Source of the DNA: Diplocarpon mali
Taxonomy: Eukaryota; Ascomycota; Leotiomycetes; Helotiales; Drepanopezizaceae
Assembly: GCA_024741835.1 (NCBI GenBank)
Contig: JAENRP010000058.1
Location: 44,887 to 108,886, forward strand
DNA: 64,000 nucleotides
Direction of reading: 5' to 3'
Shown piece after piece: positions 46,443-58,164 of the stretch. The position numbers and the translations under genes are program-made. Numbering within the stretch: position 1 is the first letter of the stretch; each line of letters starts with the position of its first letter. The notes under the pieces were generated by a model that worked only from the letters and a program-made list of their open reading frames with translations, did not search any database and was not told the DNA's origin.

Positions 46443-48153
46443 ACGAAGCAACTGCCATATGCTGAGAGTTCAGAGGAGAACTTTCGGGGAAATGAGGACT
46501 GGGGCGAGGAATTGCAGCGCACAGAGTGATAATCTGGGATCGATTTCACCGCGGCTGATGTTTCAGGCGGATTTCGATTTTGACATCAACACAGCCGTGC
46601 CCATACTGCGCATGACAGATTGGAAAATCTACTCTACTTGCCTCCTACTGCTAAAGGTTCAGTACCCTACAGACTCGTGTTGTACCTCGACCTTACTGTA
46701 CGGAGAGGAGACCTGGCGGGCAGATACAGCACGACTAAAGCTATTTCACCCATCCTGATTTGGGGGGTCTGTGTTCGTGGATTGAGCTAAGCCGAAAAGA
46801 ATAGGACAGTGCTTAGAGGGACGATTTTCCACGATCGTCATTGTATGCCGAATACGTATCGGCCGAGCGTGAGGTTATACAAGGACATGCACGTCCCTGT
46901 ACATCATGAGCCTCCACCAAGTCTCCAGAAGCAATCTAGGAACTCAAAAGACAACAATTGAAATGAAGCGCAGTCCAAACACCATGCTTCTCATGTTGAT
47001 GCTTCATTTTCTGCAAGTTGCAACTCAACGCTGCTGGATTGCAGACTCGAAGGCTTTTTATGGAAAAATATATTGATGTTGGTTTCTTGTTTGTAATCGG
47101 GACAAGTTGGTTGTATGTATGTGTTCGATGTGAGTTTTTGGGAGGTGGATGTTGGATTTACAATTTTTTCACGCTAGTGGTTTTTTTTTTGGTGAAATAT
47201 GTAGGAGAGAGAGATACTCGCATTCAACCTATCGGGAATGAATGAACTTTTCACTACGTTTGTTCTGTGTTTCTTAAGGTGCCCTCCGAAACTCGGTTTT
47301 TGGGTCGAGATTTTTGGGGGAGACCCACAAACCCCTTTGAGAAAATTCCAATGCACTGAAAACAAGAATAAGACTAATGATATGAATGATGACGACGATT
47401 TTAGCACATAATAAAAAGGTCGTCAGACTCGATGAGACAAACTCGGGAGTATCGGATAGAGAGATAATGTAGCCTTGCAAACTCACAGTAAACCCTCTGT
47501 GCAATGACGCAAATGAGTTGTTTAACATGCCTGCTGTGAATCACAAGGCAAAGTCTTTTTAACCGAAGATCCTCACAGAGCAAGTGGAAAACCTACTTGA
47601 AAACTTCCCTTCAGCCCAACCTCCCCTCCCAGCCTCCGGTTGGGTAGTTAAATCTTCGGCGGTAGCGAATGCTACAATCTTGAATTTTAAGCCATGGGAG
47701 GGGCTGAGGGAACTACCTCCGTGCTGTGTTTATGAAGCTAGAACTTCTCAATAGTACAACCTCGTATTTTAGGCTTTACCCCAGTTCGAAACACTCGAGT
47801 CCGGAAAGCTTAGTATCTTATATAAAAGGAGGCTGCTTCTGAAGCTATCGTAGCTCTGGATCGTCCGTGAGTTTCAAGTTGTTTGTTTGAAATGCACTTC
47901 TATGAGTCAGAGTTCCTTTTTTCAATGATCGTAGTTTTGATCTGAGGAGTTTTCTGTTCTTTCAAGTAGTAGGCTTTACATCAGTTGGCTTTTCACTTAT
48001 ATGATCTTCGAAGAGGTCTTCGAAGGAGAAAAGGGAGCATTTCGGGCTTGTTTTCAAACGCCAGTTCCGCTTCCCTGGACCCCATAGTTCAGATACCCCA
48101 CGGCAGTTTTTTGGTCGTATTAGCTTTTTGGGTTTGACTATATGTACTTAGTA

Positions 48154-48406
48154 CATGCTGTAATGGTTCCGGATTTCTAGTCTATACACGATTCTCGTAT
48201 ATCGTAGAAGGTTCTATTTATAAGGATACTAAGCAAGGGGTACCTCTAATGATATTTGAATGTTAATTTGCCGCTTTTTTAAAATAGTAATTAATAATAA
48301 AGGAGCGTATATAAAATACTAAGAAAATTTGATAAAGCAGCATTGCTAAGTATCTAGGGAGCATAGGCTTACGCACGGACTAGAAATCCGGAATCATTAT
48401 TGCCTA
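48154..48406 (+). mobile_element. Tc1/mariner deletion derivative, family A
   Basis: About 253 bp between TA dinucleotides (48152-48153 and 48407-48408). Imperfect inverted ends share TTCCGGATTTCTAGTC. Inside, the plus strand reads INNKGAYIKY followed by a stop near 48,291-48,325, matching the last residues of Tc1/mariner transposases. An inverted fragment of the same family lies near 48,646-48,708. Confidence 0.65.
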
Positions 48407-49027
48407 TACGAAGTAGAGTACGAGCTTTGAAAAAAGTCTCAAAAGGTTAAAATGAAACACCAAATTCGCCGACTATATGTTGAATATTTACTTTTGCCTG
48501 CCATAGCATGAAGTTGTTTTTGCTTAGTACCTTGCCTTATTATCTATGTTTAGCTGAGAGTTGCAATCAGATCCTGGTTTGGAAATGAAGCCAAGTAGAG
48601 CGAGTTGAAAAACTTCTGAATAATTTGTAAAAGCCTGACCAATCCCCTTGTTTCTAATCCGTGCGTTAAGCCATATTCAAAAACAAATTTGGCAATGCTG
48701 CGTTGTCAATTCCCAAGTATGATCAAAGCCCTGTTTGTTGAAGAGTTGCAGCAACTTTCTTGAACAGCCGGTTCGTGTAGGAAGGAAGTCATTGAGTATT
48801 CATGTAGGTTATAAGACTCCGAATACCTAAGAAATAAGAAGTTGACTAGTATGTAAGGAGAAAGAGGAATATATGCTTACTAATATTCATAGTTTCAATG
48901 TCGTTGCGACAACCCATGTGAATATGTAATGTGTCCAAAACATCAAGTCAATGTTTGTCAACGATGCTGCGGAAACCGCGAGCAGTGTTAGGCATATAAT
49001 CGGTAAGAACTTACTTACTAAGTAGTA

Positions 49028-49289
49028 CATGGGGAAATAATCTGAGGTTTTCTGTCTGTGCGCTATACTAGAACTTTCTTTTGTGCAGGGGTTTCGATAG
49101 GGGGTACTTGAAGCTTAGGAATCAATAACAGTTAAGATAATTGGAGATTTGATTAGGGAAATGCCAAATAGATGTAAAGCAGTGATTGACGCAAAAGGTG
49201 GCTATATAAAATACTAAGGAATTTAATAAAAGCAGCATTGCCAAGAATCTAGTGTGCACAGACAGAAAACCTCAGATTATTTCCCCATG
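49028..49289 (+). mobile_element. Tc1/mariner deletion derivative, family B, copy 1
   Basis: 262 bp with perfect 34-nt inverted ends (49028-49061 and 49256-49289, CATGGGGAAATAATCTGAGG...) flanked by TA on both sides. The internal plus-strand frame ends DLIREMPNRCKAVIDAKGG-YIKY and a stop, the typical transposase C-terminus. The rest of the transposase is deleted, so it needs a helper enzyme to move. Confidence 0.85.
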
Positions 49290-50688
49290 TACTAAGTATG
49301 AAGTCTTAGTATTATCAGAGAACTTCTGACGAATATATCTTACAGCGCTATGAGTCTACTCGAACGCTAAATTAGTATTACATTCCTAGCAGCTTTTGTT
49401 TGAGTATAGCATAAGAGATGGGTCTAGAGATTGAAATGTACATGCCTGGATAGTCCACGGGTTAAAAAGCCTTAGCTCTACATCTATAAATCAATAAATG
49501 TGGGGATTACCGCAACCTCTTTTATACTATGATTTGTTCTATTTACCAAAGTATTTGCTACTTATTAGAGAGTAACGTCTTAAGTTAAGACACGATAGTA
49601 ATATAATACTTGTAATCATTTTTCATCTACAATACCACTGACTGAACCCTACTTATCACGGCAATAGTCAACTGATATTTGCCCGTTCAGTGAGAAAGTA
49701 GAGACATTGCATCTTGTCGTGCAGAATGGGTGGAGTCTCCACTTATTCTGGAGAATTCCCACGTGACTCTGCTGAGTCATAGGCTCTCCTTTTCTTTCCG
49801 AAGTCTCCTGAACCTACATACACTAGATAATAATACAATCAATCATCTTCATCCACATCAGCGAGCCTCCTGAGCGACCCAATGAAGGCCCTCCAGCCGA
49901 CCGCACCACACATCTTCTGAGTTTTTATCTTAACTGGATAGAACTACTATTTAGGTTTGAGTGAAAATACTAATATTAGAAGTCAGTGCCTCTCTTCTCT
50001 ACTATATCTAACACAAGTGTATTTTCTTAGCATATGAAGTTCAGTAGTTACAGGGTCATCTATCTACTACAGCATAAGCTTCTATTCTATCAGGCATACT
50101 TGTAACAGAATTATAAAACAACTGCTCATTTGAAACTTGAATATGATGAAATAAAACCTTCGACCTGGCACATCTTACTAGCTCCACTTGCCGTAATATA
50201 CTCCAAAGTACTTTGTTCTTGTACTTTGGTAAAGGCAATATGAACACCATATTATAACGCATGCTCAGTAAAGTATTGGTTTCAGGGGAGGCTGTTGTAA
50301 TGTTCGCAAGGTTAAAATTACCAAGTACTCTGGTCTACGACATCGCAGTATACTATATAGTACCTTGTCGTAGGCCAAATAAATACTGTACAAAAGCATA
50401 TTCAACCTTGCAAACCTTCCAACACGCCATCCTTGCATATACGCCAATACGGTACTAGATTGGCCTGCGATAGGGGGGTTAAAACTCCAACCTTATACAT
50501 ATGCTACTGCAATAGAGTGTTTGTTTGGCCTGCAACAAAGTAACTCAGGTGTTAAATCTTAATAAGTTCTCAATATATAAGAACCTTTCCCTTTTTCTGC
50601 GCGGAGTGATCTGCTCCAACCTATTCCATGCCCCTTTTAGGAATCAAATACCACTCTACTAACTACTGCCAATATCTCAACCCTTAAC

Positions 50689-51027
50689 ATGCAATTCTCT
50701 ACTCTCTTCACCATAGTTTTCGCTGCTTTCGCTGCCTCAGTTGCTGCAAATTCAGACGAAGTAAGACTCTTGATATCTCCTATCCTTGATATACCATAAG
50801 CTCTCTCTCACCCTCTCTCTATACATACTAAAAGTTAATAGTTTAGATGCTACTGCGATAACCCATGTTCACCTGTATTTTGTTCAAGTAAAAAATACAG
50901 CAGTTGTCGCAAGTGCTGCGGATCTCGCGGGGTATGTTAGAAACCTAACTTATAAGAACTTGAAAAGTTTGAGTAATATTAGAGAAATTCTAACCAATAT
51001 ATCTTACAGCTCTGCAGCGAAGATTAA
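50689..51027 (+). CDS. Small secreted cysteine-rich peptide
   Basis: Exon 1 (50689-50760) encodes a signal peptide, MQFSTLFTIVFAAFAASVAA, then a short acidic stretch. Exon 2 starts at 50842 after an 81-nt intron (GTAAGA...AATAG) and encodes a compact basic domain with seven Cys, including a C-x-C and a C-x2-CC pattern. A third splice (GTATGT donor at 50932, CTAAC, TTACAG ending 51009) adds six codons with the eighth Cys, giving 59 residues. Without it the frame ends at 50940, also with an eighth Cys at the same place (56 residues). Such peptides are effectors, antimicrobial peptides or toxins in fungi; no family is recognised and no function is asserted. Location in an AT-rich transposon-bearing island fits such genes. 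Confidence 0.6.
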
Positions 51028-51879
51028 AAGCGAAATCAGTACTATATTCGAAGTGTCGCCAGCTTCTCCGAGTCAGGTTTATCAAGAATCAAATATATCT
51101 GGAGAGTCCATAGGGTTTAATAGCCTTATTCAAACTTGGATCTCTTGCTACGATTTGTTCCATCCCCTGATTAGTTCTATTCGTTCGAATTGACGCTCCT
51201 TCTGTGAAAAATTGAAACAACCCTTGAACATACTACTCGTTATCATTTCGTCCTTTTATTTTAATCCCCTAATTTTTTATATGCAGCGATAGTATAAACA
51301 ACTGGTGTCCGAGTCCTAGTATATCGGGGTTGGCTTGTTTTTAGATTTCTCAGAGAAAATTAAAATTTGTGCAACTAAAAAGTAATCTGCAGGAATAAGA
51401 GCAATAAATACTCATAGTCTAAAGATGTACGTCTCTCATTGAAACAGCATTTGATGCTTCAATCTCACAAGCTGACTAGTTTTAGAATGAAAAAAAGGCG
51501 GTAACCTACTTCTGTTACGTCACCTGCGCCATTAGGAATTAACTCGACGAGACGCACACCCCTGTATCCAGTCAGACACATCTGTCACTTTGCATTACCA
51601 AAATCTTGTTTAAATGTACTAAAATAATAATATCAGTCATACCACTTAACATTATTATATAACCTGCTGTGTAAACAGCATTCCACTTGTAACTACAATA
51701 ATTACTGCATATTTTTCAACCTACCAAATGTAGTTCATGCTATAAAGAGTTTCTTCACACAACCTTTGATTTCTCGAAGTCAGTTAATAGAGTAGGCAAA
51801 AGCGTTGTAGGTGAATTTCTGTATGGTATATATATGTGCCTCATGATCTCATACTATCTTAATCGATTCCCGTAAAAAT
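51028..51879. other. AT-rich intergenic
   Basis: 852 nt between the peptide gene and the 3' end of adenylosuccinate lyase. An open frame to 51193 continues from the peptide exon 3 region in another phase but has no recognisable features. Confidence 0.5.
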
Positions 51880-53455
51880 CTATACATTCAGCTGCTGCAC
51901 ATCCGCGCTCTCAATATGGCTCTGATACGGCGCTAATGCCTCCTTTACCGCCCCCTTACAAAATTTCTCCACGATCTCTGGACACCTCCCAATAAACAGC
52001 GTCGGATCCAGCAGCCCATCGATCTCGGCCCAGATAGGCTCAAAGTACTTGGTGTTCTTGATGCGGGCGATGAGGTCGTTTTTGCCGCCTTGCTTCTTGA
52101 CCACGTCGCTGGCTTGGTGAGATAGAATGCGGATCTCTTCGTGAGCTACTTGGCGGTCGCCGCCGAGGGCTACGAGCTTCATGATTATATTCTCCGTAGC
52201 CATGAATGGGAGTTCTTCCATGACGTGGGCCTTTATCTTCTCGGGGTAGACGACCTTTTGACCATAGCTTTGTTAGCAATCCAATACAAACAATTCTGGT
52301 TAAAGATACAAGTGGCTCCAGTTACGTACGAGGCCAGAAGTGACGTTATCCAGTCCGATCAGGATAGCATCCGCCAACAGCATCATCTCCGGGATGTCGA
52401 TTCTCCGAATCGCACTATCGTCCAGAGTCCGCTCAAACCACTGGTCGGAATATGTGTCCGCAAAATTTACAGGCAGCGAACGCAGCTTACGGCCAAGCGA
52501 GCAGATACGTTCCGAGCGCATCGGGTTGCGCTTGTATGCCATAGCGCTAGATCCAATCTGATCTTTCTCAAAAGGCTCCTCAATCTCCTTCATACTAGCC
52601 AAGTGGCGGATGTCATTGGTGATGTGCATAGCTGTAGCACCAAGCCCGCAGATGGCATTAGCAATATCTAGGTCGACTTTCCGCGAGTACGTCTGTACTG
52701 AGATATCGTATTGCTTTGGGAAGCTAGCTTTTCGGCAAAGGATGTCGTTAAGGGCGTCAATTTTGGAGCCATCGCCGTGGAAGATCTCAAGGAAGGAGGC
52801 TTGCGTGCCGGTTGTGCCTGTGGCGCCGCGGAAAAGCAGCTGTTGGCGCTGGGTTGAGATATTGCGAAGATCCATTAGGAGGTCTTGGATCCATTGTGTC
52901 GCGCGGCGGCCAACGGTGATGAGTTGCGCTGCCTGGAAGTGGGTGAATCCGAGGGTTGGGATGTCTTTATTTTCAAGCGCGAATTGGGAGAGGTTGTGAA
53001 TGACTTTAGCGAGCTTTGGCAAAAGCAGGTCCATAGCGTCTCTCATTAGAATCAACTCGGCGTTGTCAGTGACATAGCACGATGTAGCTCCAAGATGAAT
53101 GATTCCCGCAGCAGCAGGTGCAGCTTGTCCGAAAGCGTGAACGTGGGCCATTACATCATGACGACGCTTCTTCTCTTCGACAGCAGCGATACTGAATTCT
53201 GCATCGGTGAGAGCCAGGTGCTCTCTCATCTGAGTGAGTGCCTCCTCGCTGATGCCCTCAAGACCGACTTCTTTCTCAGCCTCCGCTAGCCAGAGCCATA
53301 GCTGGCGCCAAATAGAGTGGCGCGATCGAGCGCCGAAGAGCTTTTTCATCTCGTCGCTACTGTAGCGAGAGTCCAGGGGAGTCTGAGCAAGCTATTAGCA
53401 TATATTGATATATACATGAGGGGATAAATACTTTATACGTATCGAAGCTGGACAT
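51880..53455 (-). CDS. ADE13: Adenylosuccinate lyase
   Basis: Exons 53455-53432, 53382-52330 and 52254-51880 on the minus strand; 483 residues. Exon 1 is only eight codons (MSSFDTYK), identified because splicing gives [21 protein letters not shown], the family N-terminus. Introns are 49 and 75 nt; the second has a GCTAAC branch. The enzyme cleaves SAICAR to AICAR and fumarate and adenylosuccinate to AMP and fumarate. Seen: [34 protein letters not shown] (catalytic His region), [12 protein letters not shown], and the fumarase-superfamily signature [14 protein letters not shown] with the flexible catalytic Ser loop. Acts as a cytosolic homotetramer. It uses the product of the SAICAR synthetase gene upstream. 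Confidence 0.96.
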
Positions 53456-55107
53456 TTTCCCTGTTTTCAATTGCGGGATACAACAAGATTTGAATAAACC
53501 GAAAGAATGATTTATAGCCAGGTATTCCTCTAACAGTAGTCTAATAGGGTGCACGAGAAAGTATGAGGTGCAAACGATCGTTGTTGGTTGTCTTGGATTC
53601 TAAAGAGAGTTCTGAATGAATTTAAGAATATCTAGGTTATAGGTGCCTTAACATTAGCGCCTTGGCAATATGTCATATACCTAGTATATGATTAGCATAT
53701 GATATGCACTCACCTGCAATATAATTGCTATTACCCTATGGATAGTAGTACTTGCTTGAGCGGAGGGATGAATTTGCACGTCGAAATATTGATTTAATGC
53801 CTACTTATCTTTTGGATCCAGGGAAAGGTACTTGAAATCCTACTTTATATATGCCTCTAGAAGTTTTGGCTCTTCAGTGCGTCAAACAGAGCGCTAATCG
53901 TCAGTCATGCTTCCCCCCACTAGACCACCCTTCACCACCTGTAAAAAGACGTATATTCCTTTTTTTACCAATAGGAAGAACCTTTTTCTGCAAGGAAGAC
54001 ACCAAACTCGGAGCGGTGTCGTTTCTCGACAAAAAAATATATGCACGTGATCGCAGAATGTCAATGGATAAAGGTTTCTCCGTATTAAAGAAACATGATA
54101 AGGCTTTCACAAATCTGTCCGGCAGCACCCTTGTTTTCCTAAGTCGCTATGTGATAACATCTTTAGAATGTATCTGTACCACAGTAAGTACTTCGTACAG
54201 GGCGTAATAATCTGAGGTTCCCTGTCTGTGCATACTAGATTCTTGGCAATGCTGCTTTTATTGAATTCCTTAGTATTTTGTATAGCCAACTTTTGCGTCA
54301 ATCACTGCTCTATATCTATTTGGCATTTCCCTAATCAAATCTCTAATTATCTCAACTGTTATTGATTCCTAAACTTCAAATACCCCCTGTCGAAACCCCT
54401 GTACAAAAGAAAGTTCTAGTATAGCGCACAGACAGAAAACCTCAGATTATTTCGCCATGGACTAAGTACATCAAACAACATTCCTCGGCAATCATCCTCA
54501 CAGTCTGTGGCCAGCAAAAAAATCTTTCAGTGGGTCCTGGTCGATCCGCCTTCGTCACGATATATACATGTCTAGCTGGAGCTCCAATGATAGGTCCCTA
54601 CACAGGAAAGAGGTATAATTTTCTCCGCGACCCCTTGCAACGACCTTTTCTTCCCACTGCGCCACTACTGCCGGGTGACTCGTTAGTACAACGATGTCTG
54701 ACAGACCCGTCACAAATCATGGCGCTCAATTACATCGCGAAGAACGTCATACGTGAGAAAATAAAACCCAGGATTTCCATTTCGTTCCCAATTTCATTTG
54801 GATCTAAAGATTAGTAAACGCACTTTCGGTCGAGCCTTTAATTTCTCGGCCGCCAGTGAGCGCCTTAAACTCCAGATCTCAGCCTCTCAGCCTCGCAGCC
54901 TCGCCCTTTAAAAAAATTACTAGGCTGAAGTTACCTTAGTCCTTATTATCTTTAAGCTCTGCGTCTTTCTTTCTGGACAATAACTTAGCCTTCATACGCA
55001 AACAACGTCGAAAGCTGCATTGCTATCTCGAACTTTAGGCTTCGCCTTCTATTTTCATCTGGCACGATTGCGAGCATCTTCGCACTACTTACTCAATTCA
55101 CCTGTCA
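53456..55107. other. Intergenic, ADE13 promoter, with one MITE
   Basis: 1.65 kb. Holds family B transposon copy 2. Open frames at 53851-54207 and 54530-54814 show no domain, and the first overlaps the transposon. No gene supported. Confidence 0.5.
54198..54459 (-). mobile_element. Tc1/mariner deletion derivative, family B, copy 2
   Basis: Also 262 bp, inverted relative to 49028-49289. The minus strand reads DLIREMPNRYRAVIDAK and GYTKY then a stop. TA is kept on the left (54196-54197); on the right it has changed to GA. Differences between the copies show both have aged since insertion. Confidence 0.85.
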
Positions 55108-55671
55108 ATGGCGGCACCAACCCGCCTCCTCGTCTGCTCAATCGGCAATCCAGCGCCATACTTAAACACCTTACACTCAGCCGGACACACTATTCTCTCC
55201 GCTCTCTCATCTTCTCTGGGCAACCCGCTATTTCAGAAGAGCCCCGCCTATAGCAACGGCCTCCTTTCTCAAGGCTCCGACTTCACCCTCTGGCAATCTT
55301 CCTCCCTCATGAATGTCTCCGGCCCCGGCGTCGCGAAGGCCTGGAACGCGTTTCTCTCCTCCTCTGATGCCCGCGGGAAGGATGTTAAGCTGGTGGTGGT
55401 GCACGACGAGCTGGAGCTGGGATTGGGCCAGGTTAAGGTTAAAAATAGCAGCATGAGCGCAAAGGGGCACAATGGACTGAAGAGTATCAATGATAGTTTA
55501 AGGGGCGCGGAATACTGGCGGATTGCAGTTGGTATTGGACGGCCGGAGAGTAGGGAGAAGGACGATGTCGCGGATTATGTGTTGCGAAAGATGAGCTCGG
55601 CCGAGAGAGGAAAGATTGAGGGCGCTGTCGGGAGGGTGGAGGTGGAGTTGAGACGGTTGGCAGGGGCGTAG
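55108..55671 (+). CDS. PTH1: Peptidyl-tRNA hydrolase (Pth1 family)
   Basis: Single exon, 187 residues, near the bacterial length of about 190-200. It releases tRNA from peptidyl-tRNA dropped by stalled ribosomes. Active-site residues of the family can be placed: Asn14 in SIGNP, His27 in AGH, Asp100 in VVVHDELEL and Asn122 in KGHNGLKS. It also has YWRIAVGIGRPE, a conserved strand near the C-terminus. The start MAAPTRLLVCSIGNP is the family N-terminus, with no extra targeting sequence in this frame. Fungal homologues act in mitochondria or cytosol; location cannot be decided here. Confidence 0.92.
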   Translation: MAAPTRLLVCSIGNPAPYLNTLHSAGHTILSALSSSLGNPLFQKSPAYSNGLLSQGSDFTLWQSSSLMNVSGPGVAKAWNAFLSSSDARGKDVKLVVVHDELELGLGQVKVKNSSMSAKGHNGLKSINDSLRGAEYWRIAVGIGRPESREKDDVADYVLRKMSSAERGKIEGAVGRVEVELRRLAGA

Positions 55672-56855
55672 GAACGGGGAAGTACAACGAGACTATGAGG
55701 ATACGCGGATGCTTTCGGGCAATTGGCTGTACCATCCGGTATGGGCAGGATTACTAACGTCAGTGAGTGTGTGTCTAGAGTCCGAAAGCTGAGCCGGGAT
55801 AGACGTGGACATAAACGACGACCGCATGCCTACCCGGGTGCCTCTAGATGAGCCCTAAAGTTCGGTGTAATATGGCGGACGAGATCCAAGACAATTGGCC
55901 GGAAAGCAAGAAGGCTAACAGGATAGCGAAGAACGGAGCTGCTTCACGACACCATACTCCTATATTACTTCGGTGGCGCAAAATGGGATGCTGTATCTTG
56001 CTTTAAATTTGCCTGAAAAGGATCTAACCTCGAAGGGCGAAATGGAAGATCAAAGCAAGCTCGCTCGTAGAGATATTTGAACTGCGACCGAACTATTTCT
56101 TATTATGAGCAATTCTCAAGATCGCTTGAGACTAGCTGGCTTGTGAAAATATACATAACCATAGATAGAACTTTAACTATACGGATGAATCCTGTACGAT
56201 AAGGGAAGGGTGTCATGTGTTTATTTGTACTAGGCTAGGTCTTTGGCGAGCCTAGGAGTCTTTGAGTGAGGGGCGAGAATGTAAGATTTGTACCGGATAT
56301 CTGCACTGTTACACAGATTGAAATACGTTGGCTATAACCATGGTTTCAAATTGTCGAAGGCCAAGCAGACACCAGCTTACGGTAAGATCTGGAATGTATA
56401 GCACTTGCAAGCAATTGCGGCGGGTTACCTGCAAAATGTATGTATGACGTACTTGTCTTTCAACTCTCGAAATCGGCTTTGGCTTTCGAGAAGTGTTGAA
56501 GCCATTCACCAGAAACAACACCAGAACTATGTCATCTGCGGCTAGGTCTATTATGCGTATTTTCTCTATAAGCAATAGAGGTCGGTAGGTACCTTAGTTG
56601 AGTACCCACCTAGTATCGAGCTAATAAGAAGACATTTGGCATTGTATAACTAAATTGAACGTATATGTGGTGAAAAAAGGCTCGCAAGCCACGCCCCGTA
56701 GATCTTGTCGCGGAGTAGAGTAGCTGGAAGCACTTTGTTACCCAGGGGTACCTTGCTGCTCTGCGGAAGCCAAGACTATACCAAAACAAGTCCCTCGAGA
56801 CGGCAACATTCAATTGCGACATCACATCTCATCGGAGAAGATCAGATTCGCAAAC
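55672..56855. other. Intergenic, upstream of IPK1
   Basis: 1.18 kb of ordinary composition. No gene, repeat or RNA recognised. Confidence 0.5.
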
Positions 56856-58164
56856 ATGAACAGCACAAGCGTCCCAAGCCTCCCCCAGAATATTGCCATC
56901 CAGTATATCGCCGAAGGAGCTGCGAATATTGTCTACCGGGTCAGCGCCGCCCCACTCAATGCCGACCCGCGAGTAAGTGAGCTTGAGCAGTACGGTGAAG
57001 GCACTCCACCCCCAAGTGAGATTGATATAGACCAAAGTCTCTTTTTTGACTCGAGTTTTATTGATAGTAAGTATTCTCCCTTCTCGCAAGTCTTTCATCC
57101 TTGACAGTGGTTCTTAATGATTACATTCAGCATTCGGAGTAATTGGGACTGGTTACTGATGCAATTCCAGATAAGTTGCTTCGCCTCCGGAAAAACCTCG
57201 CTACTACACTACCTTGTGCCGTTGCTCAAGAAGCATGGACTCGTCTCGTGCTCCCTCTCTTCCCCCCGCATCAGCTCGTGATGCAAAGCCTTGTCGAGGT
57301 GCGCACAGGAAACATCGTGAGCCGCCTCAACAAGAGCCTCGAGCAATGGGAGTACTCCTGCGCCATAATAGACGGTCCCCACCCGTCCGGCTCTGCTCGG
57401 CCTTTTAAACGTCGAGGCGTATACCTCGCAGACGACGACCACGGCCTACTCGTGACAGACATGTCCCCAAGTCCATTTCCCTCTCCGAAGTTCCAGGAAG
57501 CCACCTAATTGTCCCAGGGCTTCCCGGCGAAGAAATCATCCAATTCAAGCCCAAATGGCTCGCCCAATCCCCCTCCGCGCCCGCTGCTGCCAGACGCTGC
57601 CGCACCTGCGCCAACGTCGCGCGCAAAAACGCCGCTGCCGCGCGGCTACACCAACCGCTGGAAAAGCCATTCTGTCCGCTGGATCTGGTGTCGTCCAACT
57701 ACGCGGACATCTACGCTTGCGCCGAGGCCATATTGCAGCCGGAATGCGCCGCCGCGAACATCGAGCGGTTCGCTCGCTGGATCCAGGGCACTACTCTTTT
57801 GAAGCGTCTACGCGATCGTCAGCTCGCCATGGATCAACGCGGTATCATAGATCCCGATCTCAGTAATGAAAATCTGCTCGTGGCCATGACGTTGCGGGAC
57901 TGCACTGTCTTTGTGAAATTCCTAGCAGAGGTAAACAACGACGAGGATATCGAAGCGAGGATCGGAGACCTAGATGTCAAGAGCCCGCGAAAGGCGGCGT
58001 ACTGGAAAGAGACCGAGACGCCACTCATCGCGGAGGGGTGGTATGCAGGGTTAGAGAGGTCGGATTGTAGACAGCCCCTCACGTGTTCGTTGTCTCGTGG
58101 AGGCCATGGTGCTCCCCAAGGAGAGCAGGATATTCCGGCCGGATCTGTCAACAGGTCCGTTTGA
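56856..58164 (+). pseudogene. IPK1: Inositol-pentakisphosphate 2-kinase with apparent frameshift
   Basis: Exon 1 56856-57066, then a 104-nt intron, then 57171 onward. The enzyme phosphorylates InsP5 at position 2 to make phytate (InsP6), used in mRNA export. Seen: IAIQYIAEGAANIVYRV (N-lobe), DNKLLRLRKNLAT across the splice, RRGVYLADDDHGLLVTDMS, then in another frame IIQFKPKWLAQSPSAP, RRCRTCANVARKN, FCPLDLV and YWKETETPLIAEGWYAG. The switch needs one missing base near the C run at 57465-57468; the first frame stops at 57508. No intron explains it. A second shift near 58,055 may exist, because the alternative frame after GWYAGLE continues sensibly to about 58,220. Either sequencing error or a decaying gene. 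Confidence 0.8.

Larger units (their letters stand above)
46443..50688. other. AT-richer gene-poor island with DNA-transposon fragments
   Basis: 4.2 kb, without the dense TAG/TAA pattern of the 1-14 kb island. Holds two Tc1/mariner deletion derivatives (48154-48406, 49028-49289) and a fragment near 48,646-48,708. No protein gene supported before 50689. Confidence 0.6.

Noticed and set aside
47277..47345. Possible inverted-repeat end of another transposon (GGTGCCCTCCGAAACTCGG)
   Set aside because: No partner end or target duplication found in the window.
54530..54814. 94-codon plus frame upstream of PTH1
   Set aside because: No recognisable motif; composition like intergenic DNA.
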